From NCBI GenBank assembly GCA_032207245.1, contig CM063504.1, positions 24,596,355 to 24,660,354 of the forward strand: DNA of 64,000 nucleotides, in the 5' to 3' direction. Below are positions 1 through 12,420 of this stretch, piece by piece. The translations under genes and the position numbers were made by a program. The DNA is from Pardosa pseudoannulata (taxonomy: Eukaryota > Arthropoda > Arachnida > Araneae > Lycosidae). Below the pieces are notes generated by a model. That model searched no databases. It was not told the origin of the DNA and worked only from the letters and a program-made list of their open reading frames with translations. The stretch's first letter is position 1, and each line of letters starts with the position of its first letter.

Positions 1-584
1 AACTGACAGATCATTGTCAAAGCTAACCTAACCCACTAAAATAATCTAAACTTTTAAGTTCTTTTCCAGTTACTAATTTGAATTTTTTTCAGATTATTCT
101 TTAAAACCTCGTGTGATACTTTACGATATATCTTATACTTAATATAGAATAATTTAAACATTTTTTATGGATTATCCCTGCCAGAACGTTTCAGAAATTT
201 GAGTTTATTTTTCCTCTCACTCTCTTAAAGCTTAAAAATGAACTTAATATGCATATACAACAATACTTCCCTTTATTTATATTTCCGGTTGAGTAATTTT
301 ATCTCTGAAATGAAGCTTTCAAGAAAAATTTTCAACGACCCTTTTTAAAGTATCTTAAAGTAATTGGTAGTTTAAGAATCGCTTAAAGAAAAAAATGGCC
401 ATCTTAAAATATAGTTTCTTTTACACCTTTCGCTTAATGAGTTTCCTTGACTTTCACTTTAGAACCCTTTACACGTCATGACTGGCATCACCTGTTAGGG
501 AGCTCAATTCCAGCTGCATCGTGAGGCGGACAAGCTCGAAATCGTGATAACGCTGGATTTTCACTGTTTTCTTTCGGATGAGCG
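1..584. other. AT-rich flank, no gene seen
   Basis: No coding potential, RNA gene or recognised repeat is seen. The sequence is ordinary AT-rich DNA leading into the tandem array that begins near 585. Confidence 0.5.
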
Positions 585-3141
585 AGTAAAGAAAAGCAAG
601 CAAAGAAAAACATGAAGCTAGCTGGAATTCTTTTTTTTTTTTTTTATTTTTTCAAGGGAAAGCTTTGAAATGATGAGAGAAAAAAATACGTTTAAAAAAA
701 ATGGGTCAAGATGGCGCCTGCTTTCTGTTTGTTATAATTCTTTTTTTTTTTCATGAGCATCCATGGAGCACTGAATCATATAGTACATAAAAAGTAGAAT
801 ATAAATAAAAATAGACCTACACCAAATCGTCCTTCCTAACTACCATCAAGACAAAAAAGCCATGTACATGCATTTATTGCGACTTTACCACTAAACTACG
901 AATTCTAAACTTTAATAAATTAAAGGGGAACATCACCTTTAAGCAATTTAAAATGGAAGAATTTTTTCTTATTTTTCGTGATATCTTTTGTAATTTTCAT
1001 CGTAAATAAATGAGATTTTTAGTATTTGTCCTTTGTTTCTATTCAATTAGTTTTGATGAGTTTACTTCTTTTTTAAAAACTAAGCACTTTATATAGACAG
1101 AGTCAAAAATGAGAGCTTGTTTCTAAAATTTAAAAAAAAAATTTTTGATACACAGTGCGCAGGCTCACAACAACACAAAGTGAGTTATATTAATAATATT
1201 TGCTTTTCTGTAAACAATTATTCGGTATATTTCTCCACCTATTTAAATTTTTTTAAAATATCAAATATTACTCGTGGGGATTCAGTTTTCGAAACAGTTA
1301 ATAGTTAAAGAAAAGCAAGAAAAGAAAAGCATGAAGTTGGCATTCTTTTTTTTTTTCTTTTTTCAAGAGAATGCTTTGAAATGATGAGAGAGAAAAATTC
1401 GTTAAAAAAGGGGGTCAAGATGGCGCCTGCTTTCTTTTTGTTATAATTCTTTTTTTTCATCCAAGGAGCACTGATTCATACAGTACATAAAAAAGTAGAA
1501 TATAAATACAAACAGTCTTACACCAAATCATCCTTCCTAAATACCATCAAGACAAAAAAAAAAGGCATGTACATAAGTTTATTTCCATCTAACCATGAAT
1601 TCTAAACGTTAATAAATATAGGGGAACATCACCTTTAAGCAATATAAAATAGAAGAATTTTTTCTTATATTTCATGATATCTTTTTTAATTTTCATCGTA
1701 AATGAGATTTTTAGCATTTGTCCTTTGTTTCTATATAATTAGTTTTGATGAGTTTACTTCTTTTTTAAAAACTAAGAACTTTATATAGAGAGAGTCAAAA
1801 ATGAGAGCTTGTTTCTAAAATTAAAAAAAAAATCTGACACACTGTGCACAGGCTCACAACAAAGTGAGTTACATTGATAGTTTTTACTTTTCTGTACACA
1901 AATATTCAGCAGATTTCTCCAACTACTTAAAATTTTAAAAAGTATCAAATATTACTCGTGGGGATTCAATTTTCAAAACAGATAATAGTTAAAGAAAAGC
2001 ATGAAGCTGGCATTCTTTTTTTCTTTTTCAAGAGAATGCTTTGAAATGATGAGAGAGAAAAATTCGTTAAAAAAATGGGTCAAGATGGCGCCTGCTTTCT
2101 GTTTGTTATAATTCTTTTTTCCTCCACAGAGCACTGAATCATATAGTACATAAAAAGTAGAATATAAATAAAAATAGACCTACACCAAATCGTCCTTCCT
2201 AACTACCATCAAGACAAAAAAGCCATGTACATGCATTTATTGCGACTTTACCACTAAACTACGAATTCTAAACTTTAATAAATTAAAGGGGAACATCACC
2301 TTTAAGCAATTTAAAATGGAAGAATTTTTTCTTATTTTTCGTGATATCTTTTGTAATTTTCATCGTAAATAAATGAGATTTTTAGTATTTGTCCTTTGTT
2401 TCTATTCAATTAGTTTTGATGAGTTTCATGAGTTTACTTATTTTTTGAAAGCTAAGAATTTTTATATAGAGACAGAGTCAAAAATGAGAGCTTGTTTCTA
2501 AAATTTAAAAAAAAAATTTTTGATACACAGTGCGCAGGCTCACAACAACACAAAGTGAGTTATATTAATAATATTTGCTTTTCTGTAAACAATTATTCGG
2601 TATATTTCTCCGCCTATTTAAAATTTTAAAAAGTATCAAATATTACTCGTGAGGATTCAATTTTCAAAACAGTTAATAGTTAAAGAAAAGCAAGAAAAGA
2701 AAAGCATGAAGCTGGCATTCTTTTTTTTCTTTTTCAAGAGAATGCTTTGAAATGATGAGAGAGAAAAATTCGTTAAAAAAATGGGTCAAGATGGCGCCTG
2801 CTTTCTGTTTGTTATAATTCTTTTTTCATCCACAGAGCACTGAATCATATAGTACATAAAAAGTAGAATATAAATAAAAATAGACCTACACCAAATCGTC
2901 CTTCCTAACTACCATCAAGACAAAAAAGCCATGTACATGCATTTATTGCGACTTTACCACTAAACTACGAATTCTAAACTTTAATAAATTAAAGGGGAAC
3001 ATCACCTTTAAGCAATTTAAAATGGAAGAATTTTTTCTTATTTTTCGTGATATCTTTTGTAATTTTCATCGTAAATAAATGAGATTTTTAGTATTTGTCC
3101 TTTGTTTCTATTCAATTAGTTTTGATGAGTTTACTTCTGTG
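585..3141. repeat. Tandem array of a ~0.7 kb unit, about 3.6 copies
   Basis: Four head-to-tail copies of one unit are visible. Each holds, in order, an AAAGAAAAGCAAG-like purine stretch, a poly-T, the motif AAGATGGCGCC, a GGGGAACATCACC block, and a GTGCGCAGGCTCAC-like block. The AAGATGGCGCC motif lies at 708-718, 1417-1427, 2082-2092 and 2788-2798, giving spacings of 709, 665 and 706 bp. Copies 1, 3 and 4 are nearly identical; copy 2 is the most diverged and shortest. The last copy breaks off near 3141. Short open frames here are incidental. A diverged copy of the same unit lies at about 9520-10510, so the unit also exists outside the array. Confidence 0.9.
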
Positions 3142-3488
3142 TCCAGAGATTTTAAAAATTTTAAATTCCTAAAAGAGTTTTTGAAGGTTTATAGGGGATG
3201 TGTTCATTTAAAGCGAAATATACATTCAATTTTCTATTACAGTGGAACAGAAAATTTAGTCAAAATATATTTATAAAATTAATTTTTAATTTTTCTTTTT
3301 AGTTTTGTTTGAAATATTCGTAAAGGGATCCTACTAATTATTTCTTTCTTTTTTTTCCAATGCAGTAGGCGATACAGAAATTATCCTAAAGCCGGACAGA
3401 GATCAAAAGAATAATAAATAAACAGTGGCATATACAAAAGAGAAAGCACAAGAAATGTATAAAAATAAAACATGGGAAGCACATCAAA

Positions 3489-3652
3489 TTATGAAATTAA
3501 AGTGTTCAAAGAGTCTGTGGCCTCCCAGTATCGGGAGTAGACACAGCTTTTCGTGAGAGCTGAGCAGTCAAGGAGATGATTGGAATTCATCGCCACATCA
3601 GTACGGCAGAGGGGGCAGTCAGGACTATCCAAATCAATTCTTCTTTAAAGCA
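3489..3652 (-). pseudogene. LINE ORF2 C-terminal remnant (zinc-knuckle end of a reverse transcriptase protein)
   Basis: Read on the minus strand, about 50 codons end in a stop at 3489-3491. They contain CPLC, then NHLLDCSAL, then YSRYWEA. This CX2C...HX4C pattern followed by a Y-W-E motif is what I know from the extreme C-terminus of ORF2 of Jockey/R1-type non-LTR retrotransposons, after the reverse transcriptase domain. A stop lies just upstream in the same frame and no reverse transcriptase domain is visible, so this is a truncated dead fragment. Family assignment rests on the motif alone. Confidence 0.55.
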
Positions 3653-5229
3653 AAATAGTACACTAAATTAAAAGTAGAATGCTTATAAAATAATATATAT
3701 AATAGGAATTACAATATAAAAATATTTAATAAAAGCCATTTTGCTCCAGTAATGTCCAGAGATTTTTTAAAATATAAAAATCGAAAAACCAAATTTTTGA
3801 AAAAAAAATTGAAGAGAACAAAGAAACAGAAATTTAATTTTGAAAAATATTTAATTTTAACTGTATTCTTATAATAAGCACAAATTATGCTGTTACATAA
3901 AACATATAAGAGACTAAACCCCACAAGAAAAGAACTCTCAATTAAAATAATTAAACTGAAAAATTTCAAGATTTTTCCCATAAAAGTTGATTTGTCTTAA
4001 AGCATTCTTAAAATGATCCTAACACTGTATTTTAACCAACTATTTTAATTTTTTACTGTGAATTTAGCGTGTTTATAGAAAGAAAACTAAGTATCGATTT
4101 TCACTTACGTTAAACAAATTTATTTAAGACATTTATTTCAAATTATACAGTGTATTAGCAATTTGTTTTCATTGTATCACTGCATTAAACTCCCTGAACT
4201 AGAGAAAATGCTTCATTTGAATGAAGCATACCCAGTTTTGGAAAAAACACATTTATGGACAATATCTAAAAGTAAATTCGACAAAGATTGAGAAATAAAC
4301 AATGAATCTTGAAACATTTTGAAGTACCAAATTCAATACCGAAAATTCAAACAAGAAAATTGCATTTTAAGGATTTAAGGTAATAAAATCCTTTTATGGA
4401 AATATAAATGGATGGCCAAAATAAGGTTTTAGTGAAGTAAATTAACATTCGATAAGTTTCTACATGGTTATGAAACATATTTCTAGCTTGACTTTTCCAA
4501 GACAAAAATCATTATTGGCCGAATTCAGTCATTCTTGTCCCCTTCATTCATGTTAGCATAAAATATGGTTTATAAGTAAAATATGAAACAGAATGCATTT
4601 TTTTAAATTTAAAAGTCGTCGAAGCCAGTGCTTATTTTATAAAGCAGAAAAATAGTAAAAAAGTATGTTCCCATGATAAGATTATTGATGGTATAAAATT
4701 TAAAATGAATATTAAATTAGTGCTATTTATATTAACTTTTTCTTCCCCTGTATGTATAAAGAATCTTCTTCATTTTTGAAACAAAGTTTTTATTACATTT
4801 TTAACTAGTATTTAGCAGGCTTCAGAAAAGCAGAAACTCAAAATGCCCAAATGATAATAACCATATCTCATTGCTACATAAAGAAATGTAATTTTTATTC
4901 CAAGACAAAAACTGATAAATATGTTGCTTTAAAATAACAATATGAAATAATCTTAAGTTAGATTTTTTGATTAAAAAAATGTTTGGATAAGAGGAAATAT
5001 TTATATGTTAATACTGTGATAGGAAGATAAAATTGTGTCAGCTAAAACTCCTATATTAAAGTAGTAGCACTGTTATATGTTGCATCTTTATTAACGTATT
5101 TAACACACATTTACAGTTAAGAATAAAACAGAAGGTTGCAAATTAGAACATAATTACAAAAACTGTACTGAAAGGATATATACAACACCTTCCCTTTTAC
5201 GAAAGTTTCTTACCTTGATGCAAAACTAA
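3653..5229. other. Gene-free AT-rich stretch
   Basis: No gene is seen. The segment near 3750-3830 (a GTCCAGAGATTTT-like start, then AAAAATCGAAAAACC) resembles 10793-10845, so the two places share a further piece of repeat. The 90-codon minus-strand open frame at 3709-3981 is low-complexity, rich in F, L and K, and is not convincing as a gene. Confidence 0.4.
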
Positions 5230-5580
5230 ATCTTTTTGGGAGTTTAATTCCTCTACCATATCGGATGACATATGATTTCACATTTTTTGGATCATTTAAG
5301 TTGGAAAGCAATAGTTTCAATAGAATTTGAAGATGATGCTAATCCAAGGAGAAATATTGTTGTGGACGAATACATTTTTAATTCCCGCCGTCAAGAACAG
5401 TATGAAAGCATCGAAGAATTCATAACAGAACTAAAAATGCTCATAATACATTGCGAATACGGAGATCAAAGTGAAAGTGTCGCTAGAGATCGCATTTAAC
5501 TTGTGCTACTGATAAACTGTTGCAAGAAAGATTAAGAGTATGGGATTTAACCCTCTAAAAGACTATCAACATCTGTAGAG
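5230..5580 (+). pseudogene. LTR-retrotransposon gag-like fragment
   Basis: An open frame at 5272-5499 carries a pattern typical of Gypsy-type Gag from animal genomes: a basic NPRRN stretch, then YIFNSRRQEQ, then ESIEEFITELK, then HCEYGDQSESVARDRI. The usual continuation is readable just downstream (ATDKLLQERLR, then DLTL, then KTINICRAS) but only by changing frame and passing stops near 5500 and 5550. The piece is therefore a broken internal fragment of a Gag protein. No protease or polymerase domain is recognisable nearby and no LTR pair was found. It is an old element copy, not a host gene. Confidence 0.6.
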
Positions 5581-6132
5581 CTTCATAATTAATTAAGATA
5601 CAATCCAAATTATTGCTCTGCAAACCAGAAATAACATTTTAACATGAAAACGAACTGTCCCGACTCGCAAAAACTAAAATAAAAGGCATTCCACAGAGAC
5701 TAATAAATCTTCTGCCGGTAAAACCGGGATGAAAATATGTATATAGTAATAATATCAGTGGAAGTGGCATACATGCTGATCTTAGTGGTTCTATTCCTAA
5801 GACCACTAGGCACAACAGGCATATCAATGAATACAAAATCCTTAATTTTCAGTAAAATGAGTAATAAAGTATAGATGTCTGAAATTTATTGGAGTCGTTT
5901 GTTTGAGAATGATTATGGACTATTTATATTATAATCCATGAGCTGTGCTATAAAATTTTTCAGGTGATTCCGAGAAGATATTGTAACGTCATACTGCGTT
6001 AAAATATTTTAACATTAATGCATTTAATTTTTTAAAAGTTAAGATTCTAGTGACAATGTTAATACTTTATGAACTTTTAAATATTATACTTAAGAAGGTT
6101 AAATTTTACAATCTAATTTTAAAACCTCGGTC

Positions 6133-6210
6133 TTGTTTGGAACGTCATGGTCAGTTTTTGCAACACCAGAATTATGTAGACGAAAGCCTACTGTTTGAAG
6201 CTTATTCCTA
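6133..6210 (-). mobile_element. SINE 3'-half fragment, minus strand
   Basis: The sequence GTTTGGAACGTCATGGTC followed by TTTTTGCAACACCAG is the reverse complement of the 3' end seen in the tRNA-derived SINE at 54389-54562. The tRNA-like head is not clear here. Confidence 0.5.
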
Positions 6211-6215
6211 ACATA

Positions 6216-6832
6216 CCTAGTCCTACGCAGTTGTTGCTTCCCGTGTAGGCCAATATCTTCCTTTGACAGTTTTTTTTTTTTTTTTTTTTTTTTTACAAAA
6301 CAGTTACTGTTTGTTGTCGATCTTCATTGATTTCCATAAAGTCCCTCTCCATTGAAGCAGACGGTCTCATTAGCCCTCGTGTTGCAAAAAGTAGACCGTA
6401 GCGCTCCAAACCAAACCAAACCAAACCATTGAAGCAGTTTATCTCAGCTGCGGTGTTCCCTTCTTTCGAGTTACAATGGGTTTTAAATAATAGTATCTTT
6501 TTTGTAACATTGTCATCATATATTTGGATCAAGTGGGACATTCAATTCATTCCATTTATTTATTTTTAAGCCTATTCCGACGCAGTTGTTGCGTTCCATG
6601 TAGGCCAATATCTTCTGTTGACAGTTTTTCTTTACAAAACAATTAATGTTTGTTTTCAATCTTCATTGATTTCCATAAAATCCCAATCCATTGAAGCAGT
6701 CTATCTCAGCTGCGGTGTTCCCAGCTTTCAAGTTCCAATGGATTTAAAATAATAGTATATTTTTTGTAACATTGTCATCATATATTTGAATCAAGTGGGA
6801 CATTCAATTCATTCCATTTATTTTTTTTTTTT
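6216..6832. repeat. Direct repeat, two units (6216-6569 and 6571-6832)
   Basis: Two adjacent units share CGCAGTTGTTGC, GTAGGCCAATATCTTC, CTTCATTGATTTCCATAAA, ATCTCAGCTGCGGTGTTCCC and a common end (AAGTGGGACATTCAATTC). Unit 1 is longer because it has a longer poly-T and carries a 65-bp SINE-tail insertion that unit 2 lacks. Small open frames in unit 1 are by-products of the repeat. Confidence 0.85.
6361..6425 (+). mobile_element. 65-bp SINE 3'-tail insertion with 12-bp target duplication
   Basis: The insert contains GTGTTGCAAAAAGTAGACCG, then GCGCTCC and (AAACC)n. It is flanked on both sides by a perfect 12-bp copy of CCATTGAAGCAG (6349-6360 and 6426-6437). The neighbouring repeat unit keeps the same 12 bp once and uninterrupted, giving an empty-site reference. 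The insert matches the 3' end of the tRNA-derived SINE family of this window and is therefore 5'-truncated. Confidence 0.85.
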
Positions 6833-7174
6833 CATTTTATGATGGTAATCCTGAGCTTACTTCTGTAGATTTTTCTTCTTACTGTGTTGGACAAAAACAA
6901 AACCAGACAATGACGCACCCCTCTTAGTTCAGCAGCGGTTTAGTAGCTGCTATAGATCGCTGTTGTGACGCTCTTGTCATCAGTTAATAAGCCACCGTAT
7001 AGCATCGATTGAGTCGGGTCTAATAGAATTTAACCATTTTATGATATCAGGTTGTTTCAAAATCACATATAACACAAAAAAGTATCTCCTCCTCCAAATA
7101 TTATTTTCGATTATACCACCAAAAATACTCTAGTTGTTTTCCAGTTCAAAAAGTGCAATATGCTTTTATTCCAG

Positions 7175-7274
7175 NNNNNNNNNNNNNNNNNNNNNNNNNN
7201 NNNNNNNNNNNNNNNNNNNNNNNNNNNNNNNNNNNNNNNNNNNNNNNNNNNNNNNNNNNNNNNNNNNNNNNNNN
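7175..7274. other. Assembly gap (100 N)
   Basis: Exactly 100 undetermined bases, the usual placeholder for a gap of unknown size. Any open frame bridging it has no meaning. Confidence 0.98.
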
Positions 7275-7404
7275 AAAAATATACGAATAAACCAGACCAA
7301 TCTAATGTGAAATATCACTGCAGCAGAATTGTATGTCAATCAGACACTTTTGCTTGTTACAGCACGAAGAGAACAAAAACCTGCTACTGTTGCCGTCCTA
7401 ATGC

Positions 7405-8136
<732 letters not shown>

Positions 8137-8144
8137 CCTAATGC

Positions 8145-9150
8145 TGGCGACATTTTAAAACTTAGCTGTTATTTTTTTATCGCTAACATGTTGCATTGGT
8201 TTTATTAAATGCTCATACAGTAGCAACTGCTTAAGCTTCTTTGACCGAATCAACACCCGCGCGTTTTTTTAAAGATGTGTTTATGACGACAGCAGTAGTG
8301 TCATTTTATTGATACTTCTCTATACAAAGAAAGTGCTGTGATCACGATGAATTTCAGAGCTCATATTTCAAAGAAAATATTTATTTTGATCATAACTTAC
8401 TGAATTTTACAAGGGTTACTTCTGTATATTCATTTACCTCCAAAACTCTGCACTCAGTTGATGATCTTCCGCGGGCATGCAACCACCACTGAGTAAATGA
8501 AGTCTTTCTGAATCCACATACTCTTTAATTTAAAAATTGTTGTATGTTGAAATAGAACAAGAAATCCCCTGACCGTTACATAAAATAATACAAATAGTCA
8601 TAACTTTAGAGCCACGCAAATCGAGTCTGTCAAATGTCCACACACTTAAACCACAAGGACGCGCGCTTCCCTGAGTTACACGAAAACCTCGCCGGACCTC
8701 GGACGCCAGGTGCAACTTTTTTGAACAAAATACCAAAAAAAATTGCTTTCGATAATGAATAGAAAATTTGTATTGCCAAATACACTTTATTAAAAGTTTA
8801 AAATATATTTCGGATTATTTGAAAAATTAATTTTTTAAAGTATTTTGGACTGTAGATCTTTTTTATTAGCGTTCCGAAAGCACAAACAGGAGACACATAC
8901 AAGTTAAATACTTAAATCTCATCTTCATATTTCATCTTTATAGTTCATCATTTTAAACATGAGCCGTTCAGTGCACACATTCACTAACTCCATTTTTTGG
9001 ATATTGATAAACTGGAACGTCAAGGCACAAAATATGCCACGCAGTTCCCATTCAAACCAATATTCCCCAATTTTAGTTATCAGCATATATTAATAATACA
9101 TTTTTGGGGTCAGTGGGTCGGTGAATAGCCTACTCTTGGCACCTTTTTAA
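8145..9150. other. Gene-free stretch with a short GC-rich patch
   Basis: No gene is recognised. A patch at about 8620-8712 is much more GC-rich than its surroundings and has a 68-codon minus-strand open frame (8530-8736), but I cannot match it to any family. It may be a repeat fragment. Confidence 0.35.
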
Positions 9151-9151
9151 G

Positions 9152-9500
9152 AGGTTGGTTGGTTGGTTGGTTGAAGCTTAATGGCGCTAATTCCTCTAGG
9201 GACAAACTGCGCCAAACAAGATGAGGAAATAAACCAAAGACGAAATTTAGAAAAAATTTTGACAAAAGATAAAAAGACAGGATTTAAAACAGATTAAAGT
9301 AACAAGAAAAAAAATTACATTCAACAGAAAACACGAATACAAATTGAGTTATATACAGATTAACAAGATTTGAAAATTGAGTGAATTGAAAATATAAAGA
9401 TTAAAAATTGAAAATTAGAAAATTGAAACACAAACAAAAATCAGATTTCGGTATAAAAACCAGTTTGACGAAGAAAGGGGAACAAGTTTGGATGTGGTGT
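9152..9500. repeat. (GGTT)n-headed interspersed repeat
   Basis: A (GGTT)5 run at about 9152-9173 is followed by TGGCGC and, 27 bases later, GCGCCA, which can form a short hairpin. After that comes an A-rich tail. This head-and-hairpin arrangement resembles a repeat type I associate with chelicerate genomes, but the family is not named with confidence. Confidence 0.5.
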
Positions 9501-9576
9501 TTCGCCGATGATTAAATGAAAGAATCTTTTTCTTATTTTTCGCCTTATCATATCTATTTTAGTCATTATCGTAAAT

Positions 9577-9632
9577 TTTTAGCCCTCGTGTTGCAAAAAG
9601 TAGACCGTAGCACTCCAAAAACCAAACCAAAC
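9577..9632 (+). mobile_element. Second ultra-short SINE 3'-tail insertion
   Basis: About 56 bp holding GTGTTGCAAAAAGTAGACCG, GCACTCC and an (AAACC)n-type end. It is flanked by a perfect 13-bp duplication, CATTATCGTAAAT (9564-9576 and 9633-9645). It starts at nearly the same internal point of the SINE as the copy at 6361. Confidence 0.8.
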
Positions 9633-9645
9633 CATTATCGTAAAT

Positions 9646-10223
9646 ATAAAGAATTTTGACCCCACGACCAGTGTTTCGCATATGTGTGCCCTTCTTAATA
9701 TCTGCAAAATCGTCCCCATTGACCCCCGTACACCCGGCGTTCTTTAGGGAAATAGGAGTCGGCCGGCTAAGGGGGCTGATAAGGTTTTGCGGATGTGTCG
9801 CTAGTTTGTTTTTGCAGGGGATCTGAAAAGGAGGATGTGTTCTTTCCGGAAGGGCTGAAGTTTCCAAAAGCTGACCTCCCCGAAGAGGGGAGAGATCTGC
9901 AAGGAGGAGTTGGATTCGAGAGACGACACAGAGCCTGAGACTAGAAGAGACCTCTCTGTTCGATGTGAGAACACGACGTCGGTTATTTTCCGATTTGGAA
10001 CGCTCGACCATCTGATCTGCTTACGTCAGGCTCTGAGACGCCAAGACTCAAAATATATGTTATGCTTTTTTTTTTATTCAATCTCGTAAATAAATATTCT
10101 TTGTTGTCCTAAAAGTTTTCGGGGGTAATTTAATGCATCCTCAGAGAAGACCGAACACACCTGTCCCAATAAAGTAGGCGGGCAGGTCCCACGCTAGTGT
10201 ACACAGAAAAGGGGTGCGTTACA
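9646..10223. mobile_element. LTR-like insertion (possible solo LTR)
   Basis: This 578-bp block is far more GC-rich than its surroundings and interrupts a repeat copy. GTAAAT stands on both sides (9640-9645 and 10224-10229). It ends in GGGTGCGTTACA and carries AATAAA-type signals near 10090 and 10170, as an LTR might. It does not begin with TG, so the 5' edge may be decayed or the element may be of another kind. The 150-codon minus-strand open frame covering part of it has no recognisable domain. Confidence 0.4.
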
Positions 10224-10510
10224 GTAAATAAATGAGATTTTCAGCATTTCTTCTCTATTTTTATTTAATTAGTTTTGCCGGAATTTACTTTGTTTCTAAA
10301 AGATACGAATTTTTATTTAAAGTGAAAAGTGATAGCTTTGTTTAAAAACTTTTGAAAAATTCCTAACACACTGTGCGCAGACCACGAGTTTCATTAATAA
10401 TTTTTGCTTTTTTTGTATGCAATATTAGGTATTATTCTACACCTATTTAAGTTTTTAAGAAGTATCAGAAATAGTACATCAGGGCATGAAATTTTCAAAA
10501 ACAGCTAAAA

Positions 10511-10841
10511 TAATGTTAAAATTTTGATTTCTGATACTGTAAATACTAAATGAAATAAACAACAAAAAAAGTAGGCAGAGTTTTATCGTAGGTCTATGAT
10601 GTATTTACTGGAAATTTTTTTTAATCAATATGTACAAATTTTTTATTTCAGTTGAAAAAACATCATTTTTAGTAAAATGCATTTAAAGTATTTTAATTTT
10701 TTAGAAAACAATGATATTTCATGCATAGATTGTATCGTTGTACAGGTTCTAGTTCATATATTTCATTCGGCTTTGTTTTAAATAATTTATAAATATCCAG
10801 AAATTTTAAAAATGTAAAAATCAAAAAATCAAATTTTTGAA

Positions 10842-10875
<34 letters not shown>

Positions 10876-12420
10876 TTTAAAGACCTTTTAATTTCCAAAA
10901 CTGTTTTATTAATTAAATGCAAGTTTCTGCTACAATTTATATGGTATTTGGGACTTTAAATAAGTCTGTGGTTTCATGGCAGGTGACAGAAAATAACAAT
11001 GTTAGTGAAAGGAATGTTATCTGTAACTTTCAAAAAGGGGTTAATCTCTTTATCACACGTCAAAAGACATGTATTAGGTCACGATTCCTTTTACTAATTA
11101 AGAATAAGCAGATTTCTTGTGTTACGGTGAAAAATTTTCAACTGAATTATATTAATTCAGGTTGGTTTGTAATAATAATGTGGGCCTTTAATCCTTAGAA
11201 AACCTTTTTGCTGTTGCATGAGAAATTTGTATACAGGAAAAGGAATTTTAAATATCCAATTGTTTATAATAATGAGTAGTTCCTCTATTTAACCCCCAAC
11301 CCAATATTAGTTACTGCCACTTATAAATTAAGAAAGGATCTTTTATTTTTCAGTAGCAATAATTTTATATGAAATATTATATAACTTAACTGTTGGTTCT
11401 ATATGCAATAAAACATATTATTTAATTATCTCGCTAAACAATTTGCTGCTTACAAGATAACTTTTGTTTTCACCTAATTATGTTTATTATTTTCTAAATA
11501 AAAATTGGAAGCAGTCACCTTGCTTATTTAAAATACAGTATAAGGCAGTACTATAAAGTGCTCAATATAAGGCTTGGGCTTGCTCCTTTCTGCTTAGTAT
11601 CTAAGCTAAAATAAAATAGTCAATGAAAGAATCTTTCATTAATTTGCACTCAAATCTATATTTATGTTTGCATTACTAAAAAAAGGTTTAGAAGCTTATT
11701 CTATGAGATTTAAATATTGGATATCACATTAAACAAGTTAATTAAATTAAACAAGCATGGCTTACATGGATTGGATTAACTTGTAAAAAAGTTAATATAT
11801 GCACCAATCAACAAAAGTTTTTCCATGTTTTATACACCATTGTTATTTTTTTTTCTCATAATAAACTGTACAAATTATGTTTATAGATATTGATGTAAAT
11901 GAAAATTAATATGAATTACTAAGAAATATTTTTTCTAAAGATACTATTATTTTTAAACTGATTTTTCTCAAACTTATAATTTTTTAGCCTGTGTAGACAA
12001 TTTCTCTGTAAAGGTTTAATATAATTTTGTAAACATTACAGCATTAGCACATTTTAATATAGATTAAAATTATTAATATTAATTATACCTATATTTTTTA
12101 ACATACACATTTAACCTATAAACCAACATTTGTCATGATTTGAAGGGTTATAATCATTTCTTTGCATCACAACTGCTAATATAACTGATGAATAATGGAA
12201 GATAATAAAAATCCAGAGAACATTACCCATTGAGTACTTCACATAATTAGTACTCAGTATTTTGCAATGGTAAAGGTGAAATGTTTAACAATATACACCA
12301 TATCAATTCAATCATCAGCATACCTACTAAGACATCTGGAACCATATATTGAAAAGTACTTCTATCACTCTGCTATATTATATTACTATTCTATATATAG
12401 AATAAAAGTTAAAAAATATT
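10511..12420. other. Gene-free AT-rich stretch
   Basis: No gene is recognised. A poly-A run of 28 bases lies at 10845-10872. The 93-codon plus-strand frame at 10917-11198 shows no domain and no coding-like composition. Confidence 0.4.

Larger units (their letters stand above)
9520..10510. repeat. Diverged, twice-interrupted copy of the 0.6-3.1 kb array unit
   Basis: 9520-9576 matches the CTTATTTTTCGTGATATC part of the array unit. The match resumes at 10224 with GTAAATAAATGAGATTTT and continues through ATTAGTTTTG, CACACTGTGCGCAG and CACCTATTTAAG to about 10510. Between these two halves sit a SINE-tail insertion and a GC-richer insertion of about 578 bp. The copy is clearly older than those in the array. 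Confidence 0.75.

Noticed and set aside
585..3141. CRISPR-like array
   Set aside because: The repeat unit is about 700 bp with no short repeat-spacer pattern, and the genome is eukaryotic.
9559..10011. 150-codon minus-strand frame, the longest outside the Toll relic
   Set aside because: It crosses a SINE insertion boundary and part of an LTR-like block, and its start and end fall in unrelated repeats.
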